Shown: positions 7,239 through 14,019, counted from the first letter of the stretch. The stretch: DNA of 27,005 nt from DTYU01 sp040757355 (GCA_040757355.1 JBFLWY010000034.1:1-27005), one strand, 5' to 3'. The notes: a model not told the origin generated them from the letters alone. A program made the numbers and translations.

Positions 7239-8198
7239 TTGCTTCGGCGCGGCAGTGTTTTCCGGGCATACTTTACAGTGGCTTTGGTGGCAGCGCTGTT
7301 GTTTCCGCCAAGCGACCTGAAAGCGGGTGAAGAGTTATATAGCGGTTTTCTTGATGCGGTAAACAATACGCGTATGTACCGGGGTCTGGCGCCACTACTG
7401 GAAAACCAAACGCTAAACATGACAGCGGGGCTTTTTGCCACGGATATGGCCAAAAACAATCACTTGAGTCACGAGTCTTTTACCTACGGCTCGGTTTTTG
7501 CATACCTCAAAAGCACTGGTTTTCCCTATTTGTGCGCCGGAATCTCGATCGTTTGTGACCAAACTATGGAAGCAGCAACGGCGGCACTCATACGGACGGA
7601 CAGCAAAATCCTGACGGCGCGTTACAGTCATGTGGGGATAGGTGCAGCTCCCATGGGTGATGGGTACGTGTTTGTCGCGTTGTATACAGGAAACATGCCG
7701 GGGACGGCGACCGGTGTGCCGGCACCGATACCAGAACACGATTTAACGCTCCACGACCGGCTGAAACCTGCAAAGATACCGGTAAACGAACCGTCTCCGG
7801 CCGGTCTGGCGTACCAGTTGAATTCCGAAGAAAGTGCAATGCTGGCGATGGTGAACCGGGAGCGGGTGAAAGCGGGGTTGTACGTTCTCTCCCTTGATCC
7901 TGCGCTGACGCGGCTTGCCCGTTCAAAGGCGCAAGACATGGTTGATTTAAACTATTTCCGTCATACCTCCCCCACATATGGTTCAGCTTTTGACATGATG
8001 GGAGCAGCGGGAATAAGCTTTCGTACGGCTGGAGAGAACCTTGCCAAAGCACCGTCCGCCGAGCGGGCTTTCAGCGCCTTAATGAACTCTCCCGGTCACC
8101 GGGCCAACATCCTGAACCCGTCATTCACCAGTATCGGGATTGGGATGATTGAAGGGGGGCCTTACAGGAAAATCTTTGTACAACTTTTTACCGGATAA
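7239..8198 (+). CDS. Secreted protein with two CAP/SCP domains (YkwD-like)
   Basis: The 319-residue product has a basic-hydrophobic signal peptide (about 1-28) and two tandem CAP domains. The second (about 195-319) is canonical, with LARSKAQDM, NYFRHTSP, AGENLA, NSPGHRANILNP and a closing FVQLFTG strand. The first (about 33-150) keeps ATDMAKNNHLSHES but lacks the AGEN and SPGHRxNIL motifs, so it is probably inactive or divergent. Bacterial CAP proteins of this type are exported. Several are linked to spores or cell surface, and their chemistry is not established. The frame also opens at a GTG at 7233, but this lies inside the AGGAGGAG ribosome site. The TTG at 7239 has correct spacing. There is no terminator of note downstream. 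Confidence 0.87.
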   Translation: MLRRGSVFRAYFTVALVAALLFPPSDLKAGEELYSGFLDAVNNTRMYRGLAPLLENQTLNMTAGLFATDMAKNNHLSHESFTYGSVFAYLKSTGFPYLCAGISIVCDQTMEAATAALIRTDSKILTARYSHVGIGAAPMGDGYVFVALYTGNMPGTATGVPAPIPEHDLTLHDRLKPAKIPVNEPSPAGLAYQLNSEESAMLAMVNRERVKAGLYVLSLDPALTRLARSKAQDMVDLNYFRHTSPTYGSAFDMMGAAGISFRTAGENLAKAPSAERAFSALMNSPGHRANILNPSFTSIGIGMIEGGPYRKIFVQLFTG

Positions 8199-8395
8199 GT
8201 TAATGTGTATATACAACTCCCTATCCTGCTCATTACGTTGTTCGCTCCTTCCGGCGGTCCTTTTCCCGTAGTCGAACTCAATGTGGTTATTATGAAGGGG
8301 GTATTACTTATCCCCCATTAAGATGGTGCTCTATCAATCAGGTTGTTCTTCTTGATCCTGCTCGTGTTCGTGATCTTTACACCCGGCTTTAAGTT
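8199..8395. other. Spacer after the CAP gene, holding one decayed microprotein copy
   Basis: Apart from the pseudogene at 8310-8399, no gene is seen. A hydrophobic reading from a GTG at 8205 (IQLPILLITLF) faintly recalls the same family but is too weak to call. Confidence 0.4.
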
Positions 8396-8399
8396 CTAA
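8310..8399 (+). pseudogene. Decayed copy of the small membrane microprotein, opposite strand to the array
   Basis: Read on the plus strand, the codons after a good AAGGGGG site (8295-8301, spacing 8) are ATC CCC CAT TAA GAT GGT GCT, matching MPHYYDGT of the intact copy at 11077-11181 with the start ATG changed to ATC and a stop at the fourth codon. The rest reads SIRLFFLILLVFVIF then TPGFKF and a stop, parallel to the family core SIWLILLLILxxFLVFLP. The start loss and stop show it is broken. It lies on the far side of the protease genes and faces the other way, so the family once flanked both sides. Confidence 0.65.
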
Positions 8400-8686
8400 T
8401 ACACATAGTACCGTGCACCGGCAGGACAACCGTTTGGAAGCAAAAGAAGAAGGACCACCCGCGCACTGAAATGGGTCCCTTGCAAACCCGGAACGGGTTG
8501 CGCGGGCGTCTTCCTTATCACATAACTAAGATTAATCGAATTTTTCACTTGCGGGCCGACAACATTCAACCCGGAGGGATCCTCTGCGGGGACTGCTGTT
8601 GGCGGAAAGATTTGCAAAGAGCAAGTTGCGTTTCCGGGTCCCCCGCCGGAAGGGCAGTGCTTACTGAAGCTTCGGTTTCTCCCCAC
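8396..8686 (-). CDS. Possible small protein of unknown function
   Basis: Weakly supported. A 96-codon frame opens at a GTG (8684-8686) with CGGAGGA three to four bases before it, overlaps the end of the upstream membrane protein gene by 26 bases and ends at 8396. The product alternates hydrophobic and polar residues in its second half (VVGPQVKNSINLSYVIRK, then ARVVLLLLLPNG), as in a beta-rich domain, but matches nothing known to me. Its end overlaps a decayed gene on the other strand, which argues against strong constraint. It may equally be a chance frame. Confidence 0.3.
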   Translation of the reverse strand: MGRNRSFSKHCPSGGGPGNATCSLQIFPPTAVPAEDPSGLNVVGPQVKNSINLSYVIRKTPAQPVPGLQGTHFSARVVLLLLLPNGCPAGARYYVY

Positions 8687-8903
8687 CGTCCTCCGGTAGC
8701 TGGCCTGGTTTACCTCCAGAATAATCGTTCCCGACCTGCACCAAACCCTGTTGGATCGCCTGAACTCCCTGACGGATACTCCGGATTGCCTCCTGGGTAT
8801 TTCTTGCGACCACCGTCAGCGTCTCAAGGTGCTTGTCAATGTCTTTATTACTCCCGGCAATAAGGAGAAGGACCAGAATCGGCAGGTTCAAAAGGCCAGA
8901 CAT
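8661..8903 (-). CDS. Small membrane-anchored coiled-coil protein
   Basis: Not a named family. The 80-residue product has one N-terminal membrane span (about residues 3-17, LLNLPILVLLLIAG), a long helical stretch with heptad-like spacing (about 21-58, HLETLTVVARNTQEAIRSIR then QGVQAIQQGL) and a short polar tail. The ATG at 8903 follows a full AAGGAGGTG site by nine bases. A GTG at 8915 lies within that site and is rejected. It starts 21 bases after the end of the trypsin-fold protease gene, so the two form an operon and may work together, for example as an anchor or an inhibitor. That link is inference. Confidence 0.75.
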   Translation of the reverse strand: MSGLLNLPILVLLLIAGSNKDIDKHLETLTVVARNTQEAIRSIRQGVQAIQQGLVQVGNDYSGGKPGQLPEDGGEKPKLQ

Positions 8904-8924
8904 CTTGAGGACCACCTCCTTTAT

Positions 8925-9944
8925 TCAGAACCGGATGTTGAGGGCGCTAAGCACGTTCTCTATTCGGTTGCACAACGTATAATTATCCGAGCCGGCAAAG
9001 AGGAGACCGGTAGCCCGGTTTTCATTGTCCAAAACTAATGAGCCGCTGTCGCCCCCCCTGCTGATACCCGTGGTCATGAACTGGTCTTCGAACACGGCTT
9101 CCTGGTTGTCACCAAGGTCAACGGTGGAGGTCACATCCACATACTGCACGGTTCCGGAGGTAAAACCGGTGGTACGTCCGACCTTCTGCACTTTCAGGCC
9201 CGGTTTGGCGGCGGCAGTGCCTTTTACTTGGCCCAACCTCAGAACTTCGTTATTAATTGAATCTTTTTCCAGCGGTCTGGCGACTGCGCAATCTACTAAG
9301 TTTGCTCCCTGTTGTATGCGGCGAAACATCCTTACAGTATAACCCGGACGAAAGCTTTTCACTATTGCGTTTAGATACCATTCGACCCCTGCCGCCACCG
9401 GGCAAGTTACCGGTTCTTCTTCGACGGTGCCGTACCGCAGGGGAATAAACCGGTCGAGTACGGCAATGGTATCGTGTTCAGGATTACCGCCGTCGTAAGG
9501 TCCCGGTTGCAGTATGGGATCGCCTGATTTTGCCCTACCGTCGGTACCGTTGGAACGATTGGCCAGAATGTGATTGTTTGACAGAATAAGCGGTTCGCCG
9601 GTCCGGCGGTCGTAGACCACAGCGCCGAAGGTTCCGGCAGTTATCTGATAATGCCCGATGCTGACCCCAGGTTGTGCCGGACGGTAACGTCCGGTGTATT
9701 GGTCAAGCAGCCGGAAGCGGCCGGTTTCTACTACATCGGTTTTTACCGCGTCAATGGTCTTAGGGACTATGGCAGCGCGCGGCAGGAAGTCTGGCGGGAG
9801 TTTTTTACTGACAAAAACCACGACCGCCAGTTCGTCTGTTTCCCGACCACGTGTTTGTTTTTTTCCGAGACCAACGCCGACCACATTCGGAAGCTGGAGA
9901 ATACTGCCGCGCCGGCGCCGGATAACCTCCCGTAATCTCCGCAT
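8925..9944 (-). CDS. Trypsin-fold (S1-like) serine protease without signal peptide
   Basis: The 339-residue protein carries a full serine protease triad in the normal order: H125 in LSNNHILAN, D218 in NLVDCAVARP and S300 in SRGGDSGSLV, with the oxyanion GDSGS motif. An N-terminal region (about 15-60) reads LPNVVGVGLGKK...DELAVVVFV, as found in bacterial relatives of the plant NAL1 peptidase family. There is no signal peptide or membrane span, so it is probably cytoplasmic, or mother-cell acting if it belongs to sporulation. The substrate is unknown. GAAGGA lies about ten bases before the ATG. It heads a two-gene operon with the small membrane protein downstream, and the microprotein array lies just upstream on the same strand. 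Confidence 0.82.
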   Translation of the reverse strand: MRRLREVIRRRRGSILQLPNVVGVGLGKKQTRGRETDELAVVVFVSKKLPPDFLPRAAIVPKTIDAVKTDVVETGRFRLLDQYTGRYRPAQPGVSIGHYQITAGTFGAVVYDRRTGEPLILSNNHILANRSNGTDGRAKSGDPILQPGPYDGGNPEHDTIAVLDRFIPLRYGTVEEEPVTCPVAAGVEWYLNAIVKSFRPGYTVRMFRRIQQGANLVDCAVARPLEKDSINNEVLRLGQVKGTAAAKPGLKVQKVGRTTGFTSGTVQYVDVTSTVDLGDNQEAVFEDQFMTTGISRGGDSGSLVLDNENRATGLLFAGSDNYTLCNRIENVLSALNIRF

Positions 9945-10005
9945 TTGCTCACTTCCTTCTCACATTAATGGGGGAAGGGATCGGCGACTCTTCTCACCGG
10001 CATTT

Positions 10006-10119
10006 CTACTTGTCGGAGTTTGGATCTTTCTCCCACTTCGAGGTGAAGAACAGGAAAGCCAGCAGGATCAACAGAAGGATCAGCCATATGTCTGTAACGG
10101 TGTCCGCAAGACGAACCAT
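10006..10119 (-). CDS. Single-span membrane microprotein, array member 4 (37 aa)
   Basis: A 37-residue protein read from an ATG with AGGAGGGG five bases ahead. It has a 10-residue polar head (MVRLADTVTD), the family core IWLILLLILLAFLFF as one membrane span, and a charged tail (TSKWEKDPNSDK). It is the last array copy before the protease gene, 61 bases from the protease start. The membrane core is nearly identical at protein level to three neighbours although the DNA differs at many third positions, which argues for selection on the protein. The function is unknown. Confidence 0.75.
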   Translation of the reverse strand: MVRLADTVTDIWLILLLILLAFLFFTSKWEKDPNSDK

Positions 10120-10144
10120 GGTTCCCCTCCTTATCAAGTGTTCT

Positions 10145-10200
10145 TTCAGGTCCGACCGGGGCAAGAACGCCAGAACCCCAGGCAGGTAAGTTAGATAAAC
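10145..10200 (-). pseudogene. Degenerate fragment of another microprotein copy
   Basis: On the minus strand a frame reads GVYLTYLPGVLAFLPRSD, aligning with the second half of the family core (LLAFLVFLP) with a short deletion. No start codon or ribosome site remains in place. It lies between a promoter-like module (10292-10319) and the intact copy at 10119, as expected if this was once the first gene behind that promoter. Confidence 0.35.
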
Positions 10201-10291
10201 GCCGGTGCTTGGACCGGACAGTGGTTGTTACTGCGTGGGTTTGTGCGTCTACGTGCCCTCTCAATGTGAATTGAAACTTCTTGCTTTTGAG

Positions 10292-10319
10292 CAATATATT
10301 CTTTTGCGTTGAAAAGTGT
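10292..10319 (-). promoter_or_regulatory. Promoter-like module, copy 2, before microprotein 4
   Basis: On the minus strand TCACACTTT, 11 bases, GAATATATTGC. Read as AC, N17, AATATATTG, this resembles a SigK-type promoter (AC-N17-CATAnnnTA) with two mismatches. The two blocks and their exact spacing are repeated at 11225-11252 upstream of the first array member, while the bases between them differ. Confidence 0.5.
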
Positions 10320-10347
10320 GAAATAGTGGCAAAACCTTATCAATGCA

Positions 10348-10463
10348 GTAACTATTCACCCTGCCACCCACCACTTACCCCGCACTCAACTCCGTGTGCA
10401 AAGCTGCCGGAACTATACGCTGCTTTTGCCGGCTGAAGCCCGACGGGAAGCCTGAATAGTTAC
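10348..10463. repeat. Inverted-repeat-bounded element in the microprotein array
   Basis: GTAACTATTCA (10348-10358) and its exact reverse complement TGAATAGTTAC (10453-10463) enclose 94 bases without a gene. The flanks AATGCA and CAATGCA are also nearly symmetrical. It could be a small mobile element remnant or a structured spacer. No duplication of target bases is obvious. Confidence 0.5.
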
Positions 10464-10470
10464 TCAATGC

Positions 10471-10511
10471 AAGGGGACCGTTCCGTCATGTCGCGAAACG
10501 GTCCCCTTTTT
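10471..10511 (+). terminator. Strong hairpin with T tract, terminator-like on the plus strand
   Basis: AAGGGGACCGTT (10471-10482) pairs perfectly with AACGGTCCCCTT (10497-10508), followed by TTT. It has the form of a rho-independent terminator on the plus strand, yet all intact genes for 2 kb on each side are on the minus strand. It may end readthrough from the left, insulate the array, or be part of the adjoining inverted-repeat element. Confidence 0.6.
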
Positions 10512-10649
10512 GACGGTGGCTGGTGCTGATAACGTGCGGGAAGGTTTGGTCAAAATTATTGCTTGGGCACAAACCACCCCGGATCACCAGGACATTTCAA
10601 AGAAAGCGGCTCTTTGCTGTCAAACCTGGTGTAACCGAGTTGGCCGGAC

Positions 10650-10757
10650 TTAGACCTTGTAAGCCCCGCAGTACGGTAAGAACACCAGGAATGCGAGCAG
10701 GATCAAGAGTAAAATCAGCCAGATAGAAGTGGTATCGCCACCCAGCGTCTGTGGCAT
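10650..10757 (-). CDS. Single-span membrane microprotein, array member 3 (35 aa)
   Basis: A 35-residue protein with ATG start and an AAGGAGGAG site eight bases ahead. Polar head MPQTLGGDTT, membrane core SIWLILLLILLAFLVFLP, and a short tail YCGAYKV. The core is identical in pattern to the neighbours. A single cysteine in the tail is unique to this copy. It follows the decayed copy at 10786-10913 by 28 bases, so the genes were laid out head to tail in one transcript. Confidence 0.78.
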   Translation of the reverse strand: MPQTLGGDTTSIWLILLLILLAFLVFLPYCGAYKV

Positions 10758-10785
10758 AAGTTAACTCCTCCTTTCTACGTGTGTC

Positions 10786-10913
10786 TCAGCGTCTTTCTCC
10801 CGACTGTCCCAGGGCGATCTTACTGTTTTTGCGAAACGGCAAGAACACCGGAGGAATACCGAGAGCAAAACCAACCAGATTGACGGTACACGTTCTGACT
10901 TAGTTTCAGGCGA
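10786..10913 (-). pseudogene. Frameshifted microprotein copy with lost start codon
   Basis: An AGGAGG site (10921-10926) is followed, at the correct spacing of seven bases, by TCG where the family has ATG. The following codons read PETKSERVPSIWLVLLSVFL, then two extra bases (or one missing) shift the frame, after which VFLPFRKNSKIALGQSGE continues in another frame to a TGA at 10786. Start loss plus frameshift in an otherwise alignable copy show a recently dead paralogue within the array. Confidence 0.7.
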
Positions 10914-10946
10914 CAGCAATCCTCCTATTTCGGCGATGCAAGTCCG

Positions 10947-11048
10947 TTACCATATCTTCCCGACGGGCAAGAAGACCAGGAACGCAATTAAAATCAGCAG
11001 CAAAATCAACCAGGTAGACGTGGCGCCATCCCATTGTGCTTCAGGCAT
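10947..11048 (-). CDS. Single-span membrane microprotein, array member 2 (33 aa)
   Basis: A 33-residue protein with ATG start and AAGGAGGG seven bases ahead. Polar head MPEAQWDGATS, membrane core TWLILLLILIAFLVFLP, tail VGKIW. It starts 28 bases after the stop of array member 1. The DGxxS(I/T)WL stretch at the head-membrane border is the best-kept part of the family outside the span. With no soluble domain, it can only act in or on a membrane. Confidence 0.8.
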   Translation of the reverse strand: MPEAQWDGATSTWLILLLILIAFLVFLPVGKIW

Positions 11049-11076
11049 AATCACACCCTCCTTCCTAAAGGGTTTT

Positions 11077-11181
11077 TCAAGCCTGGTAAACCCTGCCCCA
11101 GGGCAAGAACACCAGGAACACAATCAGAATTAACAGCAGTATCAACCAAATGGACGAGGTGCCGTCATAGTAGTGAGGCAT
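11077..11181 (-). CDS. Single-span membrane microprotein, array member 1 (34 aa)
   Basis: A 34-residue protein with ATG start and AAGGAGGG six bases ahead, first in the array. Polar head MPHYYDGTSS, membrane core IWLILLLILIVFLVFLP, tail WGRVYQA. A promoter-like module lies about 45 bases upstream of its start (11225-11252). Small hydrophobic proteins of this size in endospore formers (YjcZ and similar) often sit in the spore envelope. The consensus here differs from YjcZ, so this is an analogy and not an assignment. Confidence 0.8.
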   Translation of the reverse strand: MPHYYDGTSSIWLILLLILIVFLVFLPWGRVYQA

Positions 11182-11224
11182 TGATTTCCCTCCTTAATAA
11201 GAAATTCTTCCTTTTTCTTCTATG

Positions 11225-11252
11225 CAATATATTCGCGGGAGATATAAAGTGT
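11225..11252 (-). promoter_or_regulatory. Promoter-like module, copy 1, before the microprotein array
   Basis: On the minus strand TCACACTTT, 11 bases, GAATATATTGC, with the same block sequences and spacing as 10292-10319. As AC, N17, AATATATTG it fits the mother-cell SigK spacing and shares nATAnnnTG with the yabG promoter at 5009-5036. The start of transcription would be near 11218, about 37 bases before the first array ATG. Confidence 0.55.
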
Positions 11253-11450
11253 GAGATGAGTCCGGCTTATTTTTAGCTTAAGTCGAGTGGCCGTTTCCTG
11301 CTTTCCCGAATATACTGGGTACGTAATTCCTAAATCGGAAGTTCACACGTCGAACGTCAGACGTACAGGAACGAGTAGGAATTCGCCAAGTGAATTTCCT
11401 GCACTTGCTCTGATGCCGGGCCTACGACCGAAAACACAAAAGTTGGGGGG

Positions 11451-11750
11451 ATGGTTTTGTTTGATCTTGAAGGAATGGGGAAGCTGGTGGGTGACCTCGG
11501 CCGCGTAAAAGAAGCACTGAAGAGATTACGGGTCGAAGTTGCGGAAGGGCCGGTCTCGCTTACGCTGAACGGTCTTCAGGAGGTAGTACGGGTCAAGATT
11601 AAGCCGGAAGCCGTAAAGGAACCCGGCCGGTTGGAGGCTTGGGTAGCTACCTGCTTCAACAAGGGCGCAATCGCGTCCCGACAGGCGGCGAAGGAGGAAA
11701 TTGAGCGGGTAACCGGTTGGAGTATCCCAAGCATCCCGGGATTGCTTTAA
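11451..11750 (+). CDS. YbaB/EbfC-like protein (nucleoid-associated family), paralogue
   Basis: The 99-residue product follows the YbaB/EbfC layout: helical N-terminus (about 10-30, KLVGDLGRVKEALKRL), a central beta stretch VSLTLNGLQEVVRVKIKPEAV (split about 35-55) and a helical C-terminus ending IPGLL, as in YbaB proteins (..IPGL). YbaB dimers bind DNA without strong sequence preference. The usual ybaB lies between dnaX and recR, so this isolated copy is probably a divergent paralogue. The start is uncertain: the ATG at 11451 abuts a GGGGGG run, and the TTG at 11457 has better spacing. It lies 62 bases before the next unknown gene and may be cotranscribed with it. Confidence 0.65.
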   Translation: MVLFDLEGMGKLVGDLGRVKEALKRLRVEVAEGPVSLTLNGLQEVVRVKIKPEAVKEPGRLEAWVATCFNKGAIASRQAAKEEIERVTGWSIPSIPGLL

Positions 11751-11812
11751 CAACTCGTGTCCTGTTCTTTCAGGATTGCGGATTGTAGAAGTACATATTG
11801 AGGGGGTCTAAT

Positions 11813-12349
11813 TTGGTGGAAAGACCAGGCGGTGGGTCTGACGGGCGGCATGAACTGCGTCAGGTTTTTCGCGATTTACTGGAGCTTAACCTTCAGGGTG
11901 GTCTTACCGGCGATAATCTGTTGTTATTGTTAAGCCTCGTCAACATTTTGGGCGTTATAGAGCTTTTGGGGCGGAGACAAGGAAACGGCGAAGGGCAGTT
12001 TTTTCAGCGGCTGCTGGGACCGCTTTTTTCCGCTGTAACGGCTCCAGTACAGGCCGGCAAAGATGAGGGTAATCAAAAGGGTCTACGGGCGGTTCCCGGT
12101 GGAAAAGACCTGATGAGCATTTTCGGCGGCAAAGACGGACTAAGGACCTTAATGTCGCTCTTAAACAACCGGGAGGTGCTTGATATGGTAATCCCGCTCT
12201 TGCAACGCTTGGGCAGCGCTTCGCCTCCGGTGTCCAAAGCACCGGACGAAGGCGGGAAGGAGGCTCCGGCTGTGCGGAAGAGCCACGGACGGGAGGTAAT
12301 TCACTGGGATTTTGGCAGAAACGACCCCGGAAGGGACAAAGAGCACTGA
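11813..12349 (+). CDS. Protein of unknown function, helical and glycine-rich
   Basis: Not recognised. From the TTG at 11813, which has GGGGG six bases ahead, the product is 178 residues. It contains a leucine-rich hydrophobic segment LTGDNLLLLLSLVNILGVIELL (split about 33-54), long enough for a membrane hairpin, followed by further amphipathic helices (FFQRLLGPLFSAV; DMVIPLLQRLG) and a polar, charged C-terminus. The frame also opens at TTG 11798, which lies within the ribosome site. It follows the YbaB-like gene, and a role in the spore envelope or nucleoid is not shown by anything in the sequence. Confidence 0.6.
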   Translation: MVERPGGGSDGRHELRQVFRDLLELNLQGGLTGDNLLLLLSLVNILGVIELLGRRQGNGEGQFFQRLLGPLFSAVTAPVQAGKDEGNQKGLRAVPGGKDLMSIFGGKDGLRTLMSLLNNREVLDMVIPLLQRLGSASPPVSKAPDEGGKEAPAVRKSHGREVIHWDFGRNDPGRDKEH

Positions 12350-12475
12350 AACAGGGAACACCTCTATATCATGGCAAAGAACGATCTCGGGAGCGCGAAA
12401 GGATTCGCCTGGCATATCCGAAGTCGGATGTCAGTTTTGAAGCTAGCTTGGCGATTTCTTTTTTAATGCAGGCTG

Positions 12476-13258
12476 TCAGATATCGGGAGTTAGAACACGC
12501 TGATTCTGTTCAAGTTCAGATTCGGAAGCAGCGGTTTGAGCACTCTGGCGTTCGCCAAGGTATGCGGCGTAAAGGCTGCCACTTTTATAAATGTCTTGCG
12601 GTTTCCCGGAGAGTGTGATGCGTCCCTGTTCAAGAACCAGCGCGCGGTCTGCGATTCTGAGTGCGGCCCGCGCGTTTTGTTCTACCAGGACGATGGTATG
12701 TCCTTCCTCCTTTAAGCTGCGAATGGTCTGCATTATTTCCCGTACCACCAGCGGGGCGAGTCCAACGGAGGGTTCGTCCATGAGCAATAGTTTCGGTTGA
12801 GCCATTAAACCCCGCCCGATCGCGAGCATTTGTTGCAGCCCGCCGCTCAAGGTATGGGCCGGCAGGTTCAGCTTTTCCTTCAAAGCCGGGAAAAGGCCGA
12901 CCACCTTTTCGAGGTCTTCAGCGAGGCGTTTTTTATCCCTGCGGTGACGGTGAAAAGCCCCCAGGAGTAAATTGTCGCGTACGTTCAGGGTGGGGAACAA
13001 CTGTCGGTTTTCAGGCACAAGACTGATCCCTGCTCTCACGATCACTTCGGGGGGCAATCCGTGCAAAGGTCTGCCGTTGAAGGTAATTTCTCCGTTCGCC
13101 GGGGGGTAGAGCCCGGCGGCGGCACCGAGAAGCGTGCTTTTCCCTGCACCGTTAGCCCCCAGAATTACTATCACTTCGCCGGGGTTGACTGAGAAGGAGA
13201 CGCCCGAGAGTGCCTGTATGTGTCCGCGGTAAACAACCAGATCCCGGATGCTCAGCAC
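12476..13258 (-). CDS. livF: Branched-chain amino acid ABC transporter, ATP-binding protein LivF
   Basis: Second ATPase of the liv importer. The 260-residue protein has Walker A GANGAGKST (34-42), the ABC signature LSGGLQQM with a conserved-position GRGLMAQPKLLLMDEPS (Walker B) after it, and an H-loop region near VLVEQNARAAL. The LivF-typical start (VVYRGHIQALSGVS) and GLAPLV segment separate it from LivG. It overlaps the end of livG by seven bases. The last residues (QTAASESELEQNQRV) are a longer tail than usual in LivF. No terminator is obvious downstream. Confidence 0.95.
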   Translation of the reverse strand: MLSIRDLVVYRGHIQALSGVSFSVNPGEVIVILGANGAGKSTLLGAAAGLYPPANGEITFNGRPLHGLPPEVIVRAGISLVPENRQLFPTLNVRDNLLLGAFHRHRRDKKRLAEDLEKVVGLFPALKEKLNLPAHTLSGGLQQMLAIGRGLMAQPKLLLMDEPSVGLAPLVVREIMQTIRSLKEEGHTIVLVEQNARAALRIADRALVLEQGRITLSGKPQDIYKSGSLYAAYLGERQSAQTAASESELEQNQRVLTPDI

Positions 13259-14019
13259 GCTTCTTCCTCCTCCTCCCCAAGGTAGGCGGCGATCACTTCC
13301 GGGTGCCGCTGAATTTCAACGGGTGTTCCCGAAGCGATTACCGTACCAAAATTCAGCACGACCAGCCGGTCGGCAACGTCCATAACCGTATCCATGTCGT
13401 GTTCTACCAGAACCAGGGTATTTCCGCTGTCCCGCAGGGTTCGTAGGAAACGGGCAAGCTCCCGGGATTCGGTAGAGTTCAGGCCGGCAGCCGGTTCATC
13501 GAGGAGGAGGATTTCGGGTTCCGAAGCCAGACTGCGGGCGATTTCCAAAAGACGTTGCTGCCCGAAGGGAATGTTGCCCGCCAACATGTCGGCTTTATCA
13601 GCCAGGCCGAGCTGCTTGAGAATTAACGTAGCTTTCTGGTACAGCGCGCGGTCTTCCTTAGTAATGCCCGGGCGCCGGAAGATGCTGCGGCAAAACCCAT
13701 TATGGCCGAGGCGGTAGGCACCCATCATCACATTTTCGGCGGCTGTTAAAGTGGTAAAGAGCTCCAGGTTTTGGAAGGTACGGCTTATGCCGAGGGCTGC
13801 GATCTGAAACGGTTTCAGCCCGTTGATGTGGTGGCCTCTAAAGGTGATTTCTCCTTGGTCGGGTTGCAGCATTCCTGTTATCAGGTTAAAAACCGTTGTC
13901 TTTCCCGCGCCGTTTGGACCTATCAGCGCCAGAATTTCACCGCCGTTGACCTCAAAATTTACCCGGTTTACCGCGACCAGCCCACCGAAGCGTTTTGTCA
14001 ACCCTTTCACATGGAGCAT
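13252..14019 (-). CDS. livG: Branched-chain amino acid ABC transporter, ATP-binding protein LivG
   Basis: First ATPase of the liv importer, 255 residues from an ATG at 14019 with GAGG about eight bases upstream. It shows LTKRFGGLVAVNRV at the start, Walker A GPNGAGKTT (34-42), the LivG-typical ISRTFQNLELF, signature IPFGQQRLLEIARSLA and Walker B ILLLDEPAAGLN, followed by LVEHDMD. The frame is open a further 51 codons upstream, but that extension runs inside livM and lacks the family start. It overlaps the end of livM by 13 bases. Confidence 0.95.
   Translation of the reverse strand: MLHVKGLTKRFGGLVAVNRVNFEVNGGEILALIGPNGAGKTTVFNLITGMLQPDQGEITFRGHHINGLKPFQIAALGISRTFQNLELFTTLTAAENVMMGAYRLGHNGFCRSIFRRPGITKEDRALYQKATLILKQLGLADKADMLAGNIPFGQQRLLEIARSLASEPEILLLDEPAAGLNSTESRELARFLRTLRDSGNTLVLVEHDMDTVMDVADRLVVLNFGTVIASGTPVEIQRHPEVIAAYLGEEEEEAC

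Noticed and set aside
11287..11508. 73-codon plus-strand frame before the YbaB-like gene
   Set aside because: It runs through dispersed repeats and overlaps the YbaB-like start with no ribosome site or recognisable protein.
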